A stretch of DNA of 64,000 nt from Polaromonas sp. (GTDB lineage Bacteria; Pseudomonadota; Gammaproteobacteria; Burkholderiales; Burkholderiaceae_C): the NCBI RefSeq assembly GCF_012927455.1, contig NZ_JABBPE010000018.1, forward strand, positions 62,001 to 126,000, written 5' to 3'. The stretch's first letter is position 1. Each line of letters begins with the position of its first letter. This document shows positions 9,079-17,612 of the stretch, piece by piece. Position numbers and translations under genes: made by a program. The notes under the pieces were generated by a model. That model was not told the origin of the DNA. It did no database searches and saw only the letters and a program-made list of their open reading frames with translations.

Positions 9079-11321
9079 GCAGGCACCTGCAGCAGTTTTG
9101 TTTTCAACATCTCAAACTCCTTGTCACCGTCCATGGTTTTACGGTTGGTGGATAAAGCCATGGTGGCGTGGCTGCCAGCGGCAGATTCTGGCACTGAATG
9201 CCCCGGCTCGCTGCCTGTCGCGTAATGCCCATCGACAGCGCCTTCGACAGCAACCTCACGCGGCGCCAGCCAGACCCAGATGCGGCGCTCGCGCACATAC
9301 AGCATGGCAAACACCCCGAGTATCAGCAGGGCGCAGCCCAGATAAACAACCGTCTTGCCGGGTGCGCGCGCCACCTGGAACACACTGGCCTGAACTTGTT
9401 TGAATTCTTTCAGTTCAAAGGCCATGGGCGCCGGATAGTGGTGCGCGTCCGACAGGCTGAGCACCAGCTGCGACATGAAAGCCTGGGTTTTTTCGCCCTG
9501 CGGCAGCGGCTGGAGGCCGGCCTGTTCACGCGTCAGCTGCGTCAGGTCAAACAGCACGCCGCTGAGAATACGGATCAGCACGTCGCCGGCGCGATTGCGC
9601 TCGGCCTCGGGCACGTTGCCCTCCATGAAGTCGGAAATCGCCTGCAGCCCGGCGACCGGTTTTTCCTTGCCGGCCTCGCGATCCTTGTCGGTTGTGGGGT
9701 CTGCGCCGGCAAATAGGGCCAGCGCGCGCGCGGCCGAGGCGACGAGCTGTTGGGTCACTTCCGGCTTGACGTCGCCCAGCGCCTTGCCGGCGTAGCGCTT
9801 GACGGCCAGCGCGCGCTGCTGCGGATTGGACAGCGCGGCGCGCACGCGCAAAAACGTTTGCAGGCCGCCTTCGGCGTCAGCGGGAATGCGCAGGTACTGA
9901 AAGGCGTCGGCCGGCGTCTCGCGCATCCCCAGCAAAAACACCGCCGGGCTGTCCGCAACGGCGTCCATCTTCACCGGCAGCATGTAGTTGTGAAACTCGC
10001 GCGCCTGGCCGGCCGCATCGCGCAGCTTGTAGCTCACGCTGGGGCCGACATTGCGCAGCTCTTTCTGGGTCGCGGTCTTGTTGGCGGCGCCCAGGCGGGT
10101 GTCAATCGCCTGGCGCAGATCGACCTTGCGCACATCCACGCCCGAACCTTCACTCTTGCCGGATGACGCAAAGTTTTCCACGTTGATGACACGCAACGCG
10201 GTGTATTCAAGCGTCAGTTGTTCCCCGCCCTCGGCCCCCGCCTGGCCATTGGTCAGGCTGCTGGAGCCGCCAATCGTGCCCTGGATTTCAAACGGCTTGA
10301 TCGCAGCAGTCATGGGTATGGCCTGCAGCGTGACGCTGGAGCCGCCGTCGTCAAAGCTCGACTGGTAAATCTCCACACCCTTGTAGTTGGCCGGGTGATT
10401 GACCTCGACCCGCGCCGGCACCTGCTCGCCGCTGGCCTTGTCATGAATGATGATGTCGCTGGCAAACAGCTTGGGCATGCCGGTGGCGTAATACTCGACG
10501 ATGAATTTCTTCAACTCGATCGAAAACGGCAGATCTTGCAGCAACACGCCGCCCGGCTGGTTCAGCACGGCGGTGCCGGACCGCGCGCCTTCCGCGACCA
10601 GCAGATTGGCGCGAAAAGTCGGGTTGCGCTCGCTCAGGCGGTGCTCGGCCGGCACATCGGCAATCAGCCCGCCGCCGCTGTAGACGGACTTGCCGCCCAG
10701 CCACATCTGCGCACGCACCATCATGTCGCCGTCGAGCAGGCCGCCCACGCACACCAGCACGATGGCGCTGTGCGCCGCTATATAGCCCAGCTTGTTGGCC
10801 GAGCCCTTCTTGGCAGCGACCATCCAGCCGCTGCCGGCTGTCGTCTGGCGTTGCTGCAGCTTGACCTTCCAGCCGCTCTGCACCAGGGTTTGGCCGATGC
10901 GCCGCGCCGCCACTTCAGGGGCCTCTGCCAAGGCCCGTTCAGCGCGGTGGCCAAAAGCCTTGAGGCTTTGTTCGCGGACGTTTTCCTTGAGCTGGTTCAG
11001 GTCCAGCAATATCTTGGGCGCGTTGCGCGCTATGCATAGGCTGGTGCTGATGACCAGGAAGGCCAGAATCAGCAAAAACCACCAGGCGCTGTAGATGGTA
11101 TTGAGGCTCACCAGGCTGAACAGCTGCGCCCAGAACGGCCCAAACTGGTTGACATAATTGCCCAGCGGCTCCTGCTGCTTGAGCACGGTGCCAATCACCG
11201 AGGCGATGCAGATGACGGTCAGCAGCGAAATGGAAAATCGCATGGACGACAACAGCTCGACGCCCGCCCGCAGCGTGCGCGAGCCCCAGTTGAGCTTCAT
11301 GCCTTGGGTGGAAACTGTCAT
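9075..11321 (-). CDS. resB: ResB/Ccs1-like cytochrome c biogenesis protein
   Basis: Partner of CcsB in System II cytochrome c maturation; it holds apocytochrome c and forms the haem ligation complex. The 748-aa protein has N-terminal helices (RFSISLLTVICIASVIGTVLK, then WWFLLILAFLVISTSLC), a helix near 190, a very large periplasmic domain and a final C-terminal helix (VVYLGCALLILGVFAMLYVRERRIWVWL). This topology is typical of ResB. A cytoplasmic tail of about 70 residues follows the last helix. An alternative start (MKLNW) lies 7 codons downstream. Confidence 0.94.
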   Translation of the reverse strand: MTVSTQGMKLNWGSRTLRAGVELLSSMRFSISLLTVICIASVIGTVLKQQEPLGNYVNQFGPFWAQLFSLVSLNTIYSAWWFLLILAFLVISTSLCIARNAPKILLDLNQLKENVREQSLKAFGHRAERALAEAPEVAARRIGQTLVQSGWKVKLQQRQTTAGSGWMVAAKKGSANKLGYIAAHSAIVLVCVGGLLDGDMMVRAQMWLGGKSVYSGGGLIADVPAEHRLSERNPTFRANLLVAEGARSGTAVLNQPGGVLLQDLPFSIELKKFIVEYYATGMPKLFASDIIIHDKASGEQVPARVEVNHPANYKGVEIYQSSFDDGGSSVTLQAIPMTAAIKPFEIQGTIGGSSSLTNGQAGAEGGEQLTLEYTALRVINVENFASSGKSEGSGVDVRKVDLRQAIDTRLGAANKTATQKELRNVGPSVSYKLRDAAGQAREFHNYMLPVKMDAVADSPAVFLLGMRETPADAFQYLRIPADAEGGLQTFLRVRAALSNPQQRALAVKRYAGKALGDVKPEVTQQLVASAARALALFAGADPTTDKDREAGKEKPVAGLQAISDFMEGNVPEAERNRAGDVLIRILSGVLFDLTQLTREQAGLQPLPQGEKTQAFMSQLVLSLSDAHHYPAPMAFELKEFKQVQASVFQVARAPGKTVVYLGCALLILGVFAMLYVRERRIWVWLAPREVAVEGAVDGHYATGSEPGHSVPESAAGSHATMALSTNRKTMDGDKEFEMLKTKLLQVPA

Positions 11322-11356
11322 GCGTGATCTCGGACCGATTGAGCTTGGCGAAACAT

Positions 11357-11391
11357 AAAAAAGGCGGGCCTTCTTCAGAAAGGCCCGCCTT
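11357..11391 (-). terminator. Intrinsic terminator of the cytochrome c4 gene
   Basis: Perfect 12-bp stem AAGGCGGGCCTT / AAGGCCCGCCTT (11361-11372 and 11380-11391) with a 7-nt loop. Six A on the plus strand (11357-11362) give a U tract in the minus direction. It separates the cytochrome gene from resB. Confidence 0.9.
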
Positions 11392-11485
11392 GGTGTGATT
11401 GATTTAACGGCTTTAGGTTCAACAGCGCAGGCTGTCTGCGCGTATTTTCAGCAAGAACGGGATCGCCCGCCGCTGCAAGCCAGGA

Positions 11486-12166
11486 TCAGCGCAAGCCGGC
11501 CACGTAATCGGCCAGCGCGCGGATCTCGCGGTCATTGAGCTTGGCTGCAACTTGCGTCATCTGCTGGCTGTTGCCACGCACGCCATCACGGAAGGCGGTC
11601 AGCTGCGCGGCGGTGTAGTCGGCGTGCTGGCCGCTCAGACGCGGGTACTGGGCCGGAATGCCGGCACCGGTCGGGCTGTGGCAGCCGGCGCAAGCGGAGA
11701 TCTGGCGATCGGCCACGCCGCCGCGGTAAATGCGCTCACCCAGGGCGACCAGTTCCGGGTCCTTGGCGAAACCGGGCTTGGCCTTTTTAGCAGTCAACCA
11801 GTAGGCGATGTTTTTCATGTCGGCTTCGGACAGCGCTGCTGCCATGCCTTGCATGATGGCGTTCTTGCGCTTGCCGCTCTTGAATTCCTGCAACTGCTTG
11901 ACCAGGTATTCAGGGTGTTGCTGCGACAGCTTGGGGTTGGCCGGCGTGCCGGAATTGCCATCGGCGCCGTGGCAGGCGGCACACATGGCAAAACTGGCCT
12001 CGCCCTTGGCCAGATCAGGCTTGACGGCTTTGGCGGGCAAAGCAGGTGGAGCAGGAACGGCGGGTGCACCAGCGGGATCGTGCGCGGGGCCCGCCTCGCC
12101 GGCAGCAAATGACACGACAGGCGCGGCCAGTATGGCGGCCAGGAGGGAAATAGCGATCAGCTTCAT
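11486..12166 (-). CDS. Cytochrome c4-like di-haem periplasmic cytochrome
   Basis: A 226-aa precursor with an N-terminal signal (MKLIAISLLAAILAAPVVSF, AxA cleavage) and a Pro/Ala-rich linker. Two class I cytochrome c domains follow, each with one CxxCH haem site: CAACHGADGN and CAGCHSPTGAG. Axial Met candidates are in NAIMQGMAAAL and NSQQMTQVA. Two-domain c4 cytochromes feed cbb3 or other terminal oxidases. The gene precedes the System II maturation genes that would attach its haem, but a strong terminator lies between, so it is a separate unit. It is divergent from engB. Confidence 0.92.
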   Translation of the reverse strand: MKLIAISLLAAILAAPVVSFAAGEAGPAHDPAGAPAVPAPPALPAKAVKPDLAKGEASFAMCAACHGADGNSGTPANPKLSQQHPEYLVKQLQEFKSGKRKNAIMQGMAAALSEADMKNIAYWLTAKKAKPGFAKDPELVALGERIYRGGVADRQISACAGCHSPTGAGIPAQYPRLSGQHADYTAAQLTAFRDGVRGNSQQMTQVAAKLNDREIRALADYVAGLR

Positions 12167-12412
12167 ATCTGGGGTTTTATTGGTTGGTACTCAATACTTC
12201 GAACTTTCTGATTTTACAATGGCTTCAAGGTGGTTCACAGTTCCGCGGCTCCCAATTCCGCTTATGCGGCGCTCGCCATGCCAGCCCACCACTGCTGCCA
12301 AGTGCTGGCTGAAGTCCTCTGGCCCTTTTGAGTTTTTTGGGCTTTTTGGCCCCATTCACCGCACGCTGCCGCAAGCCATTCGCCTGCAACCGACCTCCAG
12401 GGACCGCCCAAT

Positions 12413-13201
12413 ATGACCGCTTCTGCCTCCACGCCAGCCTCCGCTTCCAGCACCCCCACCCCTGCCGCATCGGCCCGGCCGAATCCCAAGATCGCCATGG
12501 GCTGGTTGCACACCGCCAAATTTTTGACCACGGCGCCCGAACTGAAGCACCTGCCCCGGCTGGAGGTGCCCGAAATCGCGTTCGTCGGACGTTCCAACGC
12601 CGGCAAATCCACCTGTATCAACACCTTGACGCAGCAGCACCGGCTGGCCTATGCCTCTAAAACACCGGGGCGCACGCAAAGCATCAACCTGTTCAGCCTG
12701 GGCAAACAGGGCGTGACCGACGCCATGCTGGCCGACTTGCCCGGCTACGGCTATGCGGCCGTGCCCAAGGAGGCCAAATACCGCTGGCAGCAGGTGATGG
12801 GCAACTACCTGCAGACGCGTGACAACCTGCAAGCCGTGGTGCTGCTGTGCGACCCGCGCCTGGGCCTGACGGAACTCGACGAAATCCTGCTCGACGTGAT
12901 CCGGCCGCGCGTTGTCGAGGGGATGAAGTTTTTGGTGTTGCTGACCAAATCGGACAAACTCAACAAGACCGAGGCCGCCAAGGCGCTGTCCATCGTCAAG
13001 CTGCAGGCCGGCGGCGGCGACGTCAAACTGTTTTCCGCGCTGAAGCGGCAAGGCGTCGAAGAAGTCGCCCAGCACCTGTGGGACTGGGCGCATCCCGCAG
13101 AAAAGCCGGTCAAGAAACCCAAAGCCGAGCGCGCTGCAGATAGCGATACCGATGCTGATACCGACACCGACATTGACAAACCAACGCCAGTGCAACCCTG
13201 A
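12413..13201 (+). CDS. engB: EngB/YsxC ribosome-biogenesis GTPase
   Basis: A TRAFAC-class GTPase needed for large-subunit assembly. The product is 262 aa with G1 GRSNAGKST, G3 DLPGYGYA and G4 TKSD. It is longer than the usual 195-220 aa. The extra length is an Ala/Ser/Pro-rich N-terminus and a C-terminal tail rich in alternating Asp and Thr (SDTDADTDTDID). The family core starts near MGWLHTAKFLTTAPELKHLP; I keep the ATG at 12413 although a downstream start at 12497 is possible. It is divergent from the cytochrome c4 gene across a 246-bp spacer. Confidence 0.93.
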   Translation: MTASASTPASASSTPTPAASARPNPKIAMGWLHTAKFLTTAPELKHLPRLEVPEIAFVGRSNAGKSTCINTLTQQHRLAYASKTPGRTQSINLFSLGKQGVTDAMLADLPGYGYAAVPKEAKYRWQQVMGNYLQTRDNLQAVVLLCDPRLGLTELDEILLDVIRPRVVEGMKFLVLLTKSDKLNKTEAAKALSIVKLQAGGGDVKLFSALKRQGVEEVAQHLWDWAHPAEKPVKKPKAERAADSDTDADTDTDIDKPTPVQP

Positions 13202-13248
13202 ACCGGCCGCAAAGCTGCCACGGCCCCGAATCAAGCATAAAAAACTGC

Positions 13249-13296
13249 TCTAGCCCAGTACCTACGGGCGTTGGCAGCTATAAAATATATAGCACC
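13249..13296 (+). repeat. Approximately 50-bp dispersed repeat, copy 2
   Basis: CTCTAGCCCAGTACCTACGG followed by GCGTTGGCAGCTATAAAATA. It ends exactly at the ATG of the following hydrolase gene, leaving no ordinary ribosome binding site between repeat and start. Confidence 0.75.
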
Positions 13297-14310
13297 ATGA
13301 TTGAGACCAGCCTGCAAACCCTGCCGCACGGCATCACCTTGTCATGCCGCAGCGCTGGCGCCAAGGGTCGGCCGGTGCTGATGTTTTTGCATGGTTTCCC
13401 GGAAGCGGCGTTTGTCTGGGATGGAATGATGAGCCATTTCTCTCAACCCGAAAACGGCGGCTTTCGCTGCGTCGCGCCCAATCTGCGCGGTTTTGAGCAG
13501 TCAAGCGCGCCTACGGACGTCGCCGCCTACCGGCCCAAACACCTCGTGCAGGATATTGCGGCGCTGATTGAATTGGAATGCGGGAGCACCACCGCCCCGT
13601 TCAACCAAGTACCGGCCGCGGAACTGGCTTTGCCAGGCCGCAGGCGGGGCGGCCCCCTCGGGGGGCAGCGAACCACACGCGGTGGGGAGCGTGGGGGTCA
13701 ACTTGCTTGTCTGGTTGCCCACGACTGGGGCGGCGCGTTGGCCTGGAACCTGGCGGCGGCGCAACCGGCCTGCATGAAAAAGCTGGCCATCATCAACTCA
13801 CCGCACCCCGGCACTTTTTTGCACGCGCTGCAGCACTCCCCTTCGCAGCAGTCTGCCAGCGCCTACATGAATTTTTTGATTCGCCCCGATGCAGAGGCGC
13901 TGCTGGCCGAGGACGACTACCGCCGGCTCTGGGCGTTTTTTGACCAGCTGGGTGCTGCCGACAGCGCGCATCCCTGGCTGACCGAGGCCGTCAAGGCGCA
14001 GTACCGCGCGGTCTGGGCCCATGGTTTGAGCGGCCCGCTTAACTACTACCGGGCCTCGCCGCTGCGCCCGCCGCGCCTTGGCGACCCGGCTGCAGCGGCT
14101 GTGACCATACCGCGCGCCATGCTGGAAGTGCACGTGCCCACACTGGTGATCTGGGGCAGCGGCGACACCGCCTTGCCGCCAACCCTGCTGGACGGTCTGG
14201 AAAATTTTGTACCGCAGCTGACTTTGCGCCGCGTGGAAGATGCCACGCACTGGATCGTGCACGAACAGCCCGGGCTGGTGACGCGCCATCTTCAGCAATT
14301 CCTGGCCTGA
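13297..14310 (+). CDS. Alpha/beta hydrolase, soluble epoxide hydrolase-like, with an in-frame repeat insertion
   Basis: A 337-aa alpha/beta-fold hydrolase. HGFPEAAFVWDG forms the oxyanion region. HDWGGALAW carries the Asp nucleophile typical of epoxide hydrolases and dehalogenases. GLSGPLNYYRAS is the cap-domain Tyr motif of epoxide hydrolases. IWGSGDTALPP has the acid, and ATHWIVHEQP the catalytic His. Between AALIEL and CLVAHDWGG there is an Arg/Gly-rich stretch of about 40 residues (PGRRRGGPLGGQRTTRGGER) with no place in the fold. It is encoded by a 98-bp GC-rich repeat also found at two other loci here. The frame is kept, so the protein may still be made. Substrate is unknown. Confidence 0.88.
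   Translation: MIETSLQTLPHGITLSCRSAGAKGRPVLMFLHGFPEAAFVWDGMMSHFSQPENGGFRCVAPNLRGFEQSSAPTDVAAYRPKHLVQDIAALIELECGSTTAPFNQVPAAELALPGRRRGGPLGGQRTTRGGERGGQLACLVAHDWGGALAWNLAAAQPACMKKLAIINSPHPGTFLHALQHSPSQQSASAYMNFLIRPDAEALLAEDDYRRLWAFFDQLGAADSAHPWLTEAVKAQYRAVWAHGLSGPLNYYRASPLRPPRLGDPAAAAVTIPRAMLEVHVPTLVIWGSGDTALPPTLLDGLENFVPQLTLRRVEDATHWIVHEQPGLVTRHLQQFLA
13606..13703 (+). repeat. GC-rich dispersed repeat (family 2), copy A
   Basis: Shares with 35134-35232 the blocks GGCCGCGG-ACTGGCTTTGCC, CCGCAGGCG, GGCCCCCTCGGGGGGCAG and the ending CGTGGGGG. The central CCCCCTCGGGGGG is palindromic. It lies in frame inside the hydrolase gene. Confidence 0.85.
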
Positions 14311-14346
14311 GCAGAGGCTCAGGCAGCGCTTGCCACCTGCCTATAG

Positions 14347-14397
14347 TGCTATTAATAAGATAGCTTCTTGCGCCCGTCGTTATTGGGCTGCAGGCCT
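14347..14397 (-). repeat. Approximately 50-bp dispersed repeat, copy 3
   Basis: TGCTATTAATAAGATAGC, then TTGCGCCCGTCGTTATTGGG and CTGCAGGCC. Convergent intergenic spacer between the hydrolase and acyltransferase genes. Confidence 0.8.
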
Positions 14398-14434
14398 AAA
14401 ACACGGACAACACCACTAAAACCGCTAAAACCGG

Positions 14435-15331
14435 TCAATACAGCGAAGCCTCGCCCTCCGGCCGGGTCTTGAAGCGCTTGTGCACCCAGTAGTACTGTGC
14501 CGGCATGCTGTCGATGTAGTCCTGCAGCCGGGCGTTCATGAAGGCGGTGTCACGCAGCGCGTCGTCGCTGGGAAAATCCTCCCAGGCCGGCAGCACCTGC
14601 ACCTCGTAGCCGCTGGAGGTCAGGCGCGGCAGCAGCGGCAACACGCGGGCGCGACCCAGCCTGGCAAAGCGCGACAGCGAGGGCACGGTGGCCGTCGAAA
14701 TGCCATAAAACGGCACAAACACCGAACCGTCGGGCCCGAAATCCATGTCCGGCAGCAAATACAGCGGCTGGCCCTGGCGCAGCGCGGCGACGATGGGCTT
14801 GACGCCATCCACCCGACCAAACAGGCGCAAATGACCAAAGCGCTGGCGGCCGCGCAGTATCCACTGGTCGACCAGCTGGTTCGATTGATTGGTGTAAATG
14901 GTGGTCGACTGCCGCGGCTGCTGCATGGCCACGCCGGCCCAGGCCGCATCCATGCCGACGAAATGCGGCAAGAAAATCACCGTCGGCTGCGTGCTCGCCA
15001 GCTCATGCACGGCGCCGCTCAGCCGCACCCGCCGCTGCACCCAGCTTGGCGGAGCATGCCAAAGCCAGGCGCGGTCCAGCCAGGCTTGCGCGAAATGGAC
15101 GAACACCTGCTGCGCCAGCTGGCGTCGCTCGGCCTCCGAGCGCTGCGGAAAACACGAGCGCAAATTGACCTGCACCACGCGCCGCCGCGCGCCCACCAGG
15201 CCATACAGGAGCCAGCCCAGCACCGTGCCGAGCGCGCGTATCCAGGACAGCGGCAAGAAGGCCAGCGCCTGCATCAAGCCGATGCTGAGCCGGGTCACGC
15301 CATTACCGAGCCATTGGCGCGGCGTCTTCAA
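14435..15331 (-). CDS. LpxL/HtrB-family lipid A-type acyltransferase (second of pair)
   Basis: A 298-aa membrane-associated acyltransferase of the lysophospholipid/lipid A late acyltransferase family. The catalytic H-x4-D motif is in LPHFVGMDAAWAG (around residue 125), and an N-terminal hydrophobic segment (LSIGLMQALAFLPLSWIRAL) anchors it. LPDMDFGPDGSVFVPFYG is another family block. It overlaps the upstream paralogue by 4 bp (15328-15331), so both are co-expressed. Such a pair beside a divergent metK is common in Comamonadaceae. Which acyl position it modifies cannot be told from sequence. Confidence 0.9.
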   Translation of the reverse strand: MKTPRQWLGNGVTRLSIGLMQALAFLPLSWIRALGTVLGWLLYGLVGARRRVVQVNLRSCFPQRSEAERRQLAQQVFVHFAQAWLDRAWLWHAPPSWVQRRVRLSGAVHELASTQPTVIFLPHFVGMDAAWAGVAMQQPRQSTTIYTNQSNQLVDQWILRGRQRFGHLRLFGRVDGVKPIVAALRQGQPLYLLPDMDFGPDGSVFVPFYGISTATVPSLSRFARLGRARVLPLLPRLTSSGYEVQVLPAWEDFPSDDALRDTAFMNARLQDYIDSMPAQYYWVHKRFKTRPEGEASLY

Positions 15332-16191
15332 ACGGTGTCCTTACGCGGGGTCTTGTAGCGCGCATAGCCCCACAGATACTGACCGGGCTGGCTCAGCACC
15401 AGGGCTTCCAGGGCCTGGTTGATGCGCGTCACGGCGTGCAGCAGTTCGGCGCGCGGCTGGTCGGCTGCGCCATCGGCCTGCAAATCAGCCAGCGCCGGCC
15501 AGATTTTCAGAAAATACCCTTGACCGCTCGGCCTTCGCTCGCAGGTGACCGGCAACAAGGCCGCACCGCTTTGCAAGGCGAGTCGCGCCGCCAGCGTCAT
15601 GGTGTAGGCCGGTTTGCCAAAAAACGGTGCCCAGACGCCCAGCCCCTCGGGCGGCACCTGGTCGGGCAGCAAGGCCACCGCCTGGTTTGCCTTCAGGGTT
15701 TTGTGCATGAGGCGGATGCTGCTCAGGCTGGCCGGCAGCACGTTGAGCTGCGGCCGATTGCGCGCCATCTGTTCCAGACTGGCCAGCCAGGCCTGGCGGG
15801 CCGGCCGGTAAATCGCGGTGATGGGGCCGTAGAGTTCGGCCAGCGCCTGCGGTCCCAGCTCAAAACTGCCGCAATGCGCTCCAAAAAAAATCACGCCCTT
15901 GCCGTGACTAAAAGCCTGTTCGGCATGCGCTTGGCCTTCTATTTGCACATTGCCCAGGCACGACTGGTTTTGCGGGCGCAGCCACAGCTTGGGCAGCTCG
16001 GCGACAAAACGCCCGGCTTCGGCGATCGCCGGCCGGGCCAGCTGAAACGGCAGGCCAGCCTGCGCCACATGGGCGCGAAATTGGGCGCGGTAACGCGGGC
16101 TCAAGGCCCAGACCAGCCAGCCCAAGGCGCCGCCAAGGGCGTGCAAAGCGGCCAGCGGCCAGACGGAAAAGAAACGAAATAACCAGAGCAT
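15328..16191 (-). CDS. LpxL/HtrB-family lipid A-type acyltransferase (first of pair)
   Basis: A 287-aa paralogue of the next gene. It has an N-terminal membrane segment (MLWLFRFFSVWPLAALHALG), catalytic H-x4-E in FFGAHCGSFELGP, and LLPDQVPPEGLGVWAPFFGK matching the LPDQ-type block of lipid A acyltransferases. It probably transfers an acyl chain from acyl-ACP to a lipid A precursor on the inner membrane. It is divergent from metK. The H-x4-E here against H-x4-D in the neighbour suggests two non-redundant enzymes. Confidence 0.9.
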   Translation of the reverse strand: MLWLFRFFSVWPLAALHALGGALGWLVWALSPRYRAQFRAHVAQAGLPFQLARPAIAEAGRFVAELPKLWLRPQNQSCLGNVQIEGQAHAEQAFSHGKGVIFFGAHCGSFELGPQALAELYGPITAIYRPARQAWLASLEQMARNRPQLNVLPASLSSIRLMHKTLKANQAVALLPDQVPPEGLGVWAPFFGKPAYTMTLAARLALQSGAALLPVTCERRPSGQGYFLKIWPALADLQADGAADQPRAELLHAVTRINQALEALVLSQPGQYLWGYARYKTPRKDTV

Positions 16192-16235
16192 GAGAGGGGT
16201 GTTTGGGGGAAAATCCGGTTAGAAGCCCAGGGTCT

Positions 16236-16241
16236 TATACT
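16236..16241 (+). promoter_or_regulatory. metK: Probable -10 box of the metK leader
   Basis: TATACT lies 7 bp before the first P1 base of the riboswitch, so transcription would start at about 16248, right at the aptamer. No convincing -35 hexamer. Confidence 0.5.
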
Positions 16242-16243
16242 TG

Positions 16244-16303
16244 AGGCTGTCGCTGAGTTACTGAACAACTTGCAGGGCGACATTAAACCAAACTGCTAAA
16301 GCG
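16244..16303 (+). promoter_or_regulatory. SAM-II (metA motif) riboswitch upstream of metK
   Basis: P1 is formed by TGTCGC (16248-16253) and GCGACA (16277-16282). The loop ends in CTTGCA, and P1 is followed by the conserved 3' strand ATTAAACCAAACTGCTAAAG. The TTGCA / TTAAA / GCTAAA order is the SAM-II pseudoknot consensus. The motif sits in the leader of metK, the SAM synthetase gene, so feedback by SAM is the expected role. The ribosome binding site (TAGGAG) is about 45 nt downstream. Recognised from memory of the consensus, not by a covariance search. Confidence 0.8.
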
Positions 16304-16359
16304 TTCGCCGAGGCATTCCTAGCTGGCAACGCGCCGACTAACCCATAGGAGTGTACGCA

Positions 16360-17541
16360 ATGGCCAACGATTTTCTCTTTACTTCCGAATCCGTCTCTGA
16401 GGGCCATCCCGACAAGGTGGCCGACCAGATTTCCGATGCCATCCTGGATGCCATCTTCAAGCAGGACCCGCGCTCGCGCGTTGCCGCCGAAACCCTGACC
16501 AACACCGGCCTGGTCGTGCTGGCCGGTGAAATCACCACCAACGCGCATGTCGACTACATCCAGGTGGCGCGCGACACCATCAAGCGCATCGGTTACGACA
16601 ACACCGAGTACGGCATCGACTACAAGGGTTGCGCCGTCATGGTCTGCTACGACAAGCAGAGCAACGACATTGCCCAGGGGGTGGACCACGCTAGCGACGA
16701 CCACCTGAACACCGGCGCGGGCGACCAGGGCCTGATGTTTGGCTACGCCTGCGACGAGACGCCCGAGTTGATGCCCGCGCCGATTTATTACGCGCACCGC
16801 CTGGTCGAGCGCCAGGCCCAGTTGCGCAAGGACGGCCGCCTGCCGTTTTTGCGCCCCGACGCGAAAAGCCAGGTCACCATGCGCTACCTCGATGGCAAGC
16901 CGCACAGCATAGACACCGTGGTGCTGTCAACCCAGCACAGCCCCGACCAGAGCGAAACCGCGCACAAGATGAAGGCCTCGTTCGTCGAAGCCATCATCGA
17001 AGAGATCATCAAGCCGGTGCTGCCCAAAGAATGGCTGAAGGACACGCGCTACCTGATCAACCCGACCGGCCGATTCGTCATTGGCGGCCCGCAGGGCGAC
17101 TGCGGCCTGACCGGGCGCAAGATCATTGTCGACACCTACGGTGGCGCCTGCCCGCACGGCGGCGGCGCCTTCAGCGGCAAGGACCCCAGCAAGGTCGACC
17201 GCTCGGCCGCTTATGCAGCCCGCTACGTCGCCAAAAACATTGTGGCTGCCGGCCTGGCACGGCAATGCCAGATTCAGGTCGCTTACGCCATCGGCGTCGC
17301 CAAGCCCATGAACGTGACGGTATACACCGAAGGCACCGGCGTGATGTCGGACGAGAAGCTTTCGGCGCTGGTCAATGAGCACTTTGACCTGCGCCCCAAA
17401 GGCATCATCCAGATGCTGGACCTGCTGCGTCCGATCTACGAAAAAACCGCCGCCTACGGCCACTTTGGCCGCGATGAGCCGGAATTCACGTGGGAGCGTA
17501 CCGATAAGGCGGCGGCGCTGCGCGCAGCCGCCGGCCTGTAA
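16360..17541 (+). CDS. metK: S-adenosylmethionine synthetase
   Basis: Makes SAM from ATP and methionine in the cytoplasm. The 393-aa product starts [20 protein letters not shown] (GHPDK holds the catalytic His and a Mg2+ Asp). It has [12 protein letters not shown], the flexible gating loop region, and [20 protein letters not shown] near the C-terminal third. The ATG at 16360 has TAGGAG upstream; an ATG three codons earlier is less likely. A SAM-II riboswitch precedes it and a strong terminator follows. Confidence 0.97.
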   Translation: MANDFLFTSESVSEGHPDKVADQISDAILDAIFKQDPRSRVAAETLTNTGLVVLAGEITTNAHVDYIQVARDTIKRIGYDNTEYGIDYKGCAVMVCYDKQSNDIAQGVDHASDDHLNTGAGDQGLMFGYACDETPELMPAPIYYAHRLVERQAQLRKDGRLPFLRPDAKSQVTMRYLDGKPHSIDTVVLSTQHSPDQSETAHKMKASFVEAIIEEIIKPVLPKEWLKDTRYLINPTGRFVIGGPQGDCGLTGRKIIVDTYGGACPHGGGAFSGKDPSKVDRSAAYAARYVAKNIVAAGLARQCQIQVAYAIGVAKPMNVTVYTEGTGVMSDEKLSALVNEHFDLRPKGIIQMLDLLRPIYEKTAAYGHFGRDEPEFTWERTDKAAALRAAAGL

Positions 17542-17563
17542 GCGCTAGGGTTTCCAGGCTCGC

Positions 17564-17591
17564 AAAAAAACCACCGTGCGGTGGTTTTTTT
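17564..17591 (+). terminator. metK terminator, probably bidirectional
   Basis: Stem CCACCG-TG-CGGTGG flanked by seven A on the left and seven T on the right, so it can also serve the convergent minus-strand gene ending at 17613. Confidence 0.92.
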
Positions 17592-17612
17592 GTTTGAAAG
17601 CAAAGGGATGAC

